DNA of 37,043 bases from an uncultured Pantoea sp. GTDB taxonomy: Bacteria; Pseudomonadota; Gammaproteobacteria; Enterobacterales; Enterobacteriaceae. Position 1 is the stretch's first letter. Each line of letters begins with the position of its first letter. Under the pieces are notes generated by a model. That model saw only the letters and a list, made by a program, of their open reading frames with translations. It was not told where the DNA came from and did not search any database. Positions 35,600 to 37,043 of the stretch are shown in pieces. The stretch is from positions 1 through 37,043 of the forward strand of contig CAJYVD010000025.1 in the NCBI GenBank assembly GCA_913778495.1, read 5' to 3'. The position numbers were made by a program, and so were the translations under genes.

Positions 35600-36262
35600 A
35601 TGGGCCAAATCGCCCCACAACGCCGCAGGACGCGCGCAACGCGCACGTTTACGTTATCAAGGCTGCAACGCTGGCTGCCGTCATTGCGCCGCAGCAGCGC
35701 CAGCGAGGAGGATTCACGCATGGCTTCTGACACCCCTTCCCGCACGCCCGCTGCACTGCACCGCGTCTGGCATTTGCTGGATGACGTACGCTGGATGGAC
35801 CCGCTGCCTGCGTTCCATCGCCGCGGTATCGTGATTGCGCTATTGGTCGTGCTACTGGCGTTTCTCTGGCCGACCAGTACGCCGCAGTATCCGGTTGAAC
35901 AGCCTGCCGAGCGTGAGAACAAATCGGTACCGCTGCAGGCGGAAATTTACGACAACGCGCAGCCACAGCGGCAAACTACACCCACACAAAACGATGCGCA
36001 GGGCGAATGGCGCACCTACACCGTCGCGTCAGGGCAAACGCTGGCGCAGCTGTTTCGTGACAATAATCTCCCGGTGAATGATGTGTTCGCGATGGCGCGC
36101 GTCGAGGGCGATGGCCAACCGCTGAGCGCGTTACAGAGCGGGCAGCAGGTAAAAATCAGGCAAAATGCGCAGGGTGTGGTGACGGGTTTAACCGTAGAGG
36201 GCAGCAACGGTCCGGTGCTGTTTACGCGTCAATCTGACGGGACCTTTATCCGCGCGCAGTAA
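35600..36262 (+). CDS. ytfB: YtfB/OapA family cell-division-associated membrane protein
   Basis: Inner-membrane protein with a periplasmic LysM-like/OapA domain; E. coli YtfB binds glycan chains and localises to the division site. Product 220 aa from ATG 35600. The family region starts near residue 55 (HRVWHLLDDVRWMDPLPAFHRRG), followed by one TM (about 76-94, IVIALLVVLLAFLWP), a Gln/Pro-rich linker and the LysM-like C-domain (WRTYTVASGQTLAQLFRDNNLPVNDVFAMARVEG, ending FTRQSDGTFIRAQ). An alternative start is ATG 35720 (180 aa), which has the better ribosome site (AGGAGG, 8 nt). The basic N-terminal extension is longer than in E. coli. Confidence 0.88.
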   Translation: MGQIAPQRRRTRATRTFTLSRLQRWLPSLRRSSASEEDSRMASDTPSRTPAALHRVWHLLDDVRWMDPLPAFHRRGIVIALLVVLLAFLWPTSTPQYPVEQPAERENKSVPLQAEIYDNAQPQRQTTPTQNDAQGEWRTYTVASGQTLAQLFRDNNLPVNDVFAMARVEGDGQPLSALQSGQQVKIRQNAQGVVTGLTVEGSNGPVLFTRQSDGTFIRAQ

Positions 36263-36274
36263 GCGCCAAAAACA

Positions 36275-36303
36275 AAAACGCCGGCACAGGGCCGGCGTTT
36301 TCG
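36275..36303. terminator. Bidirectional terminator between ytfB and rplI
   Basis: AAAACGCCGGC / GCCGGCGTTTT stem with a 5-nt loop, A-rich upstream and T-rich downstream, between convergent genes. Confidence 0.93.
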
Positions 36304-36318
36304 CATCACGGAGTAAAA

Positions 36319-36780
<462 letters not shown>

Positions 36781-36807
36781 TTAAAGTCGTTAATGGACAG
36801 TTGCCAA

Positions 36808-37041
<234 letters not shown>

Positions 37042-37043
37042 AG

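Overview
The window is a stretch of chromosome from a GC-rich gamma-proteobacterium of the order Enterobacterales. The core proteins (RsmI, LpoA, DiaA, DolP, TldE, Mpl, Fbp, Ppa, TamA/B, CpdB, L9, S18) are close to their E. coli counterparts in length and motifs, and gene order largely follows E. coli. A Pantoea/Erwinia-like member of the Erwiniaceae is my best guess; that is inference, not something a marker in the window proves.

Layout. (1) 1-6635: the RNase P RNA gene (3' end cut off by the window), rsmI, then the divergent envelope/replication operon lpoA-yraN-diaA-dolP, then the convergent/divergent pair yhaK-yhaJ. In E. coli these loci sit in the same chromosomal region. (2) 6646-14144: a compact nine-gene accessory operon on the minus strand. 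It encodes a stand-alone PRD protein, a small glycine-rich SFCGS protein, DUF4312, two membrane proteins (DUF4311, DUF4310), a cog3964-type amidohydrolase, a DgaE-like PLP enzyme, a DgaF-like KDGP aldolase and a large PRD/EIIB/EIIA transcriptional regulator. (3) 14407-37043: a block that follows the E. coli cybC-pmbA-yjgA-mpl-fbp-ppa-ytfP-tamBA-ytfL-ytfK-ytfJ-cysQ-cpdB-fklB-ytfB-rplI-rpsR order. It carries a chemoreceptor, a DUF1311 protein and yeaL between fbp and ppa, and lacks msrA between tamA and ytfL.

The most interesting part is region 2. Its gene set matches a conserved but uncharacterised locus type known from Enterococcus (EF_0829 to EF_0839) and Aeromonas. My reading is that DUF4310/DUF4311 (membrane) with DUF4312 and the SFCGS protein (soluble) form an unusual importer, possibly distantly PTS-like. 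The three enzymes would then deacylate, deaminate/dehydrate and aldol-cleave an acylated amino-acid-type or amino-sugar-acid substrate to pyruvate plus an aldehyde. Transcription is probably controlled by the PTS-responsive regulator encoded last in the operon; several inverted repeats lie in the region upstream of the first gene. The operon sits where two blocks that are far apart in E. coli meet.

Other noteworthy items are a near-consensus flagellar sigma-28 promoter in front of the chemoreceptor gene, a gene-free, potentially structured leader of about 170 nt in front of ytfL/paeA, and a set of clear intrinsic terminators, many of them bidirectional, between convergent genes.
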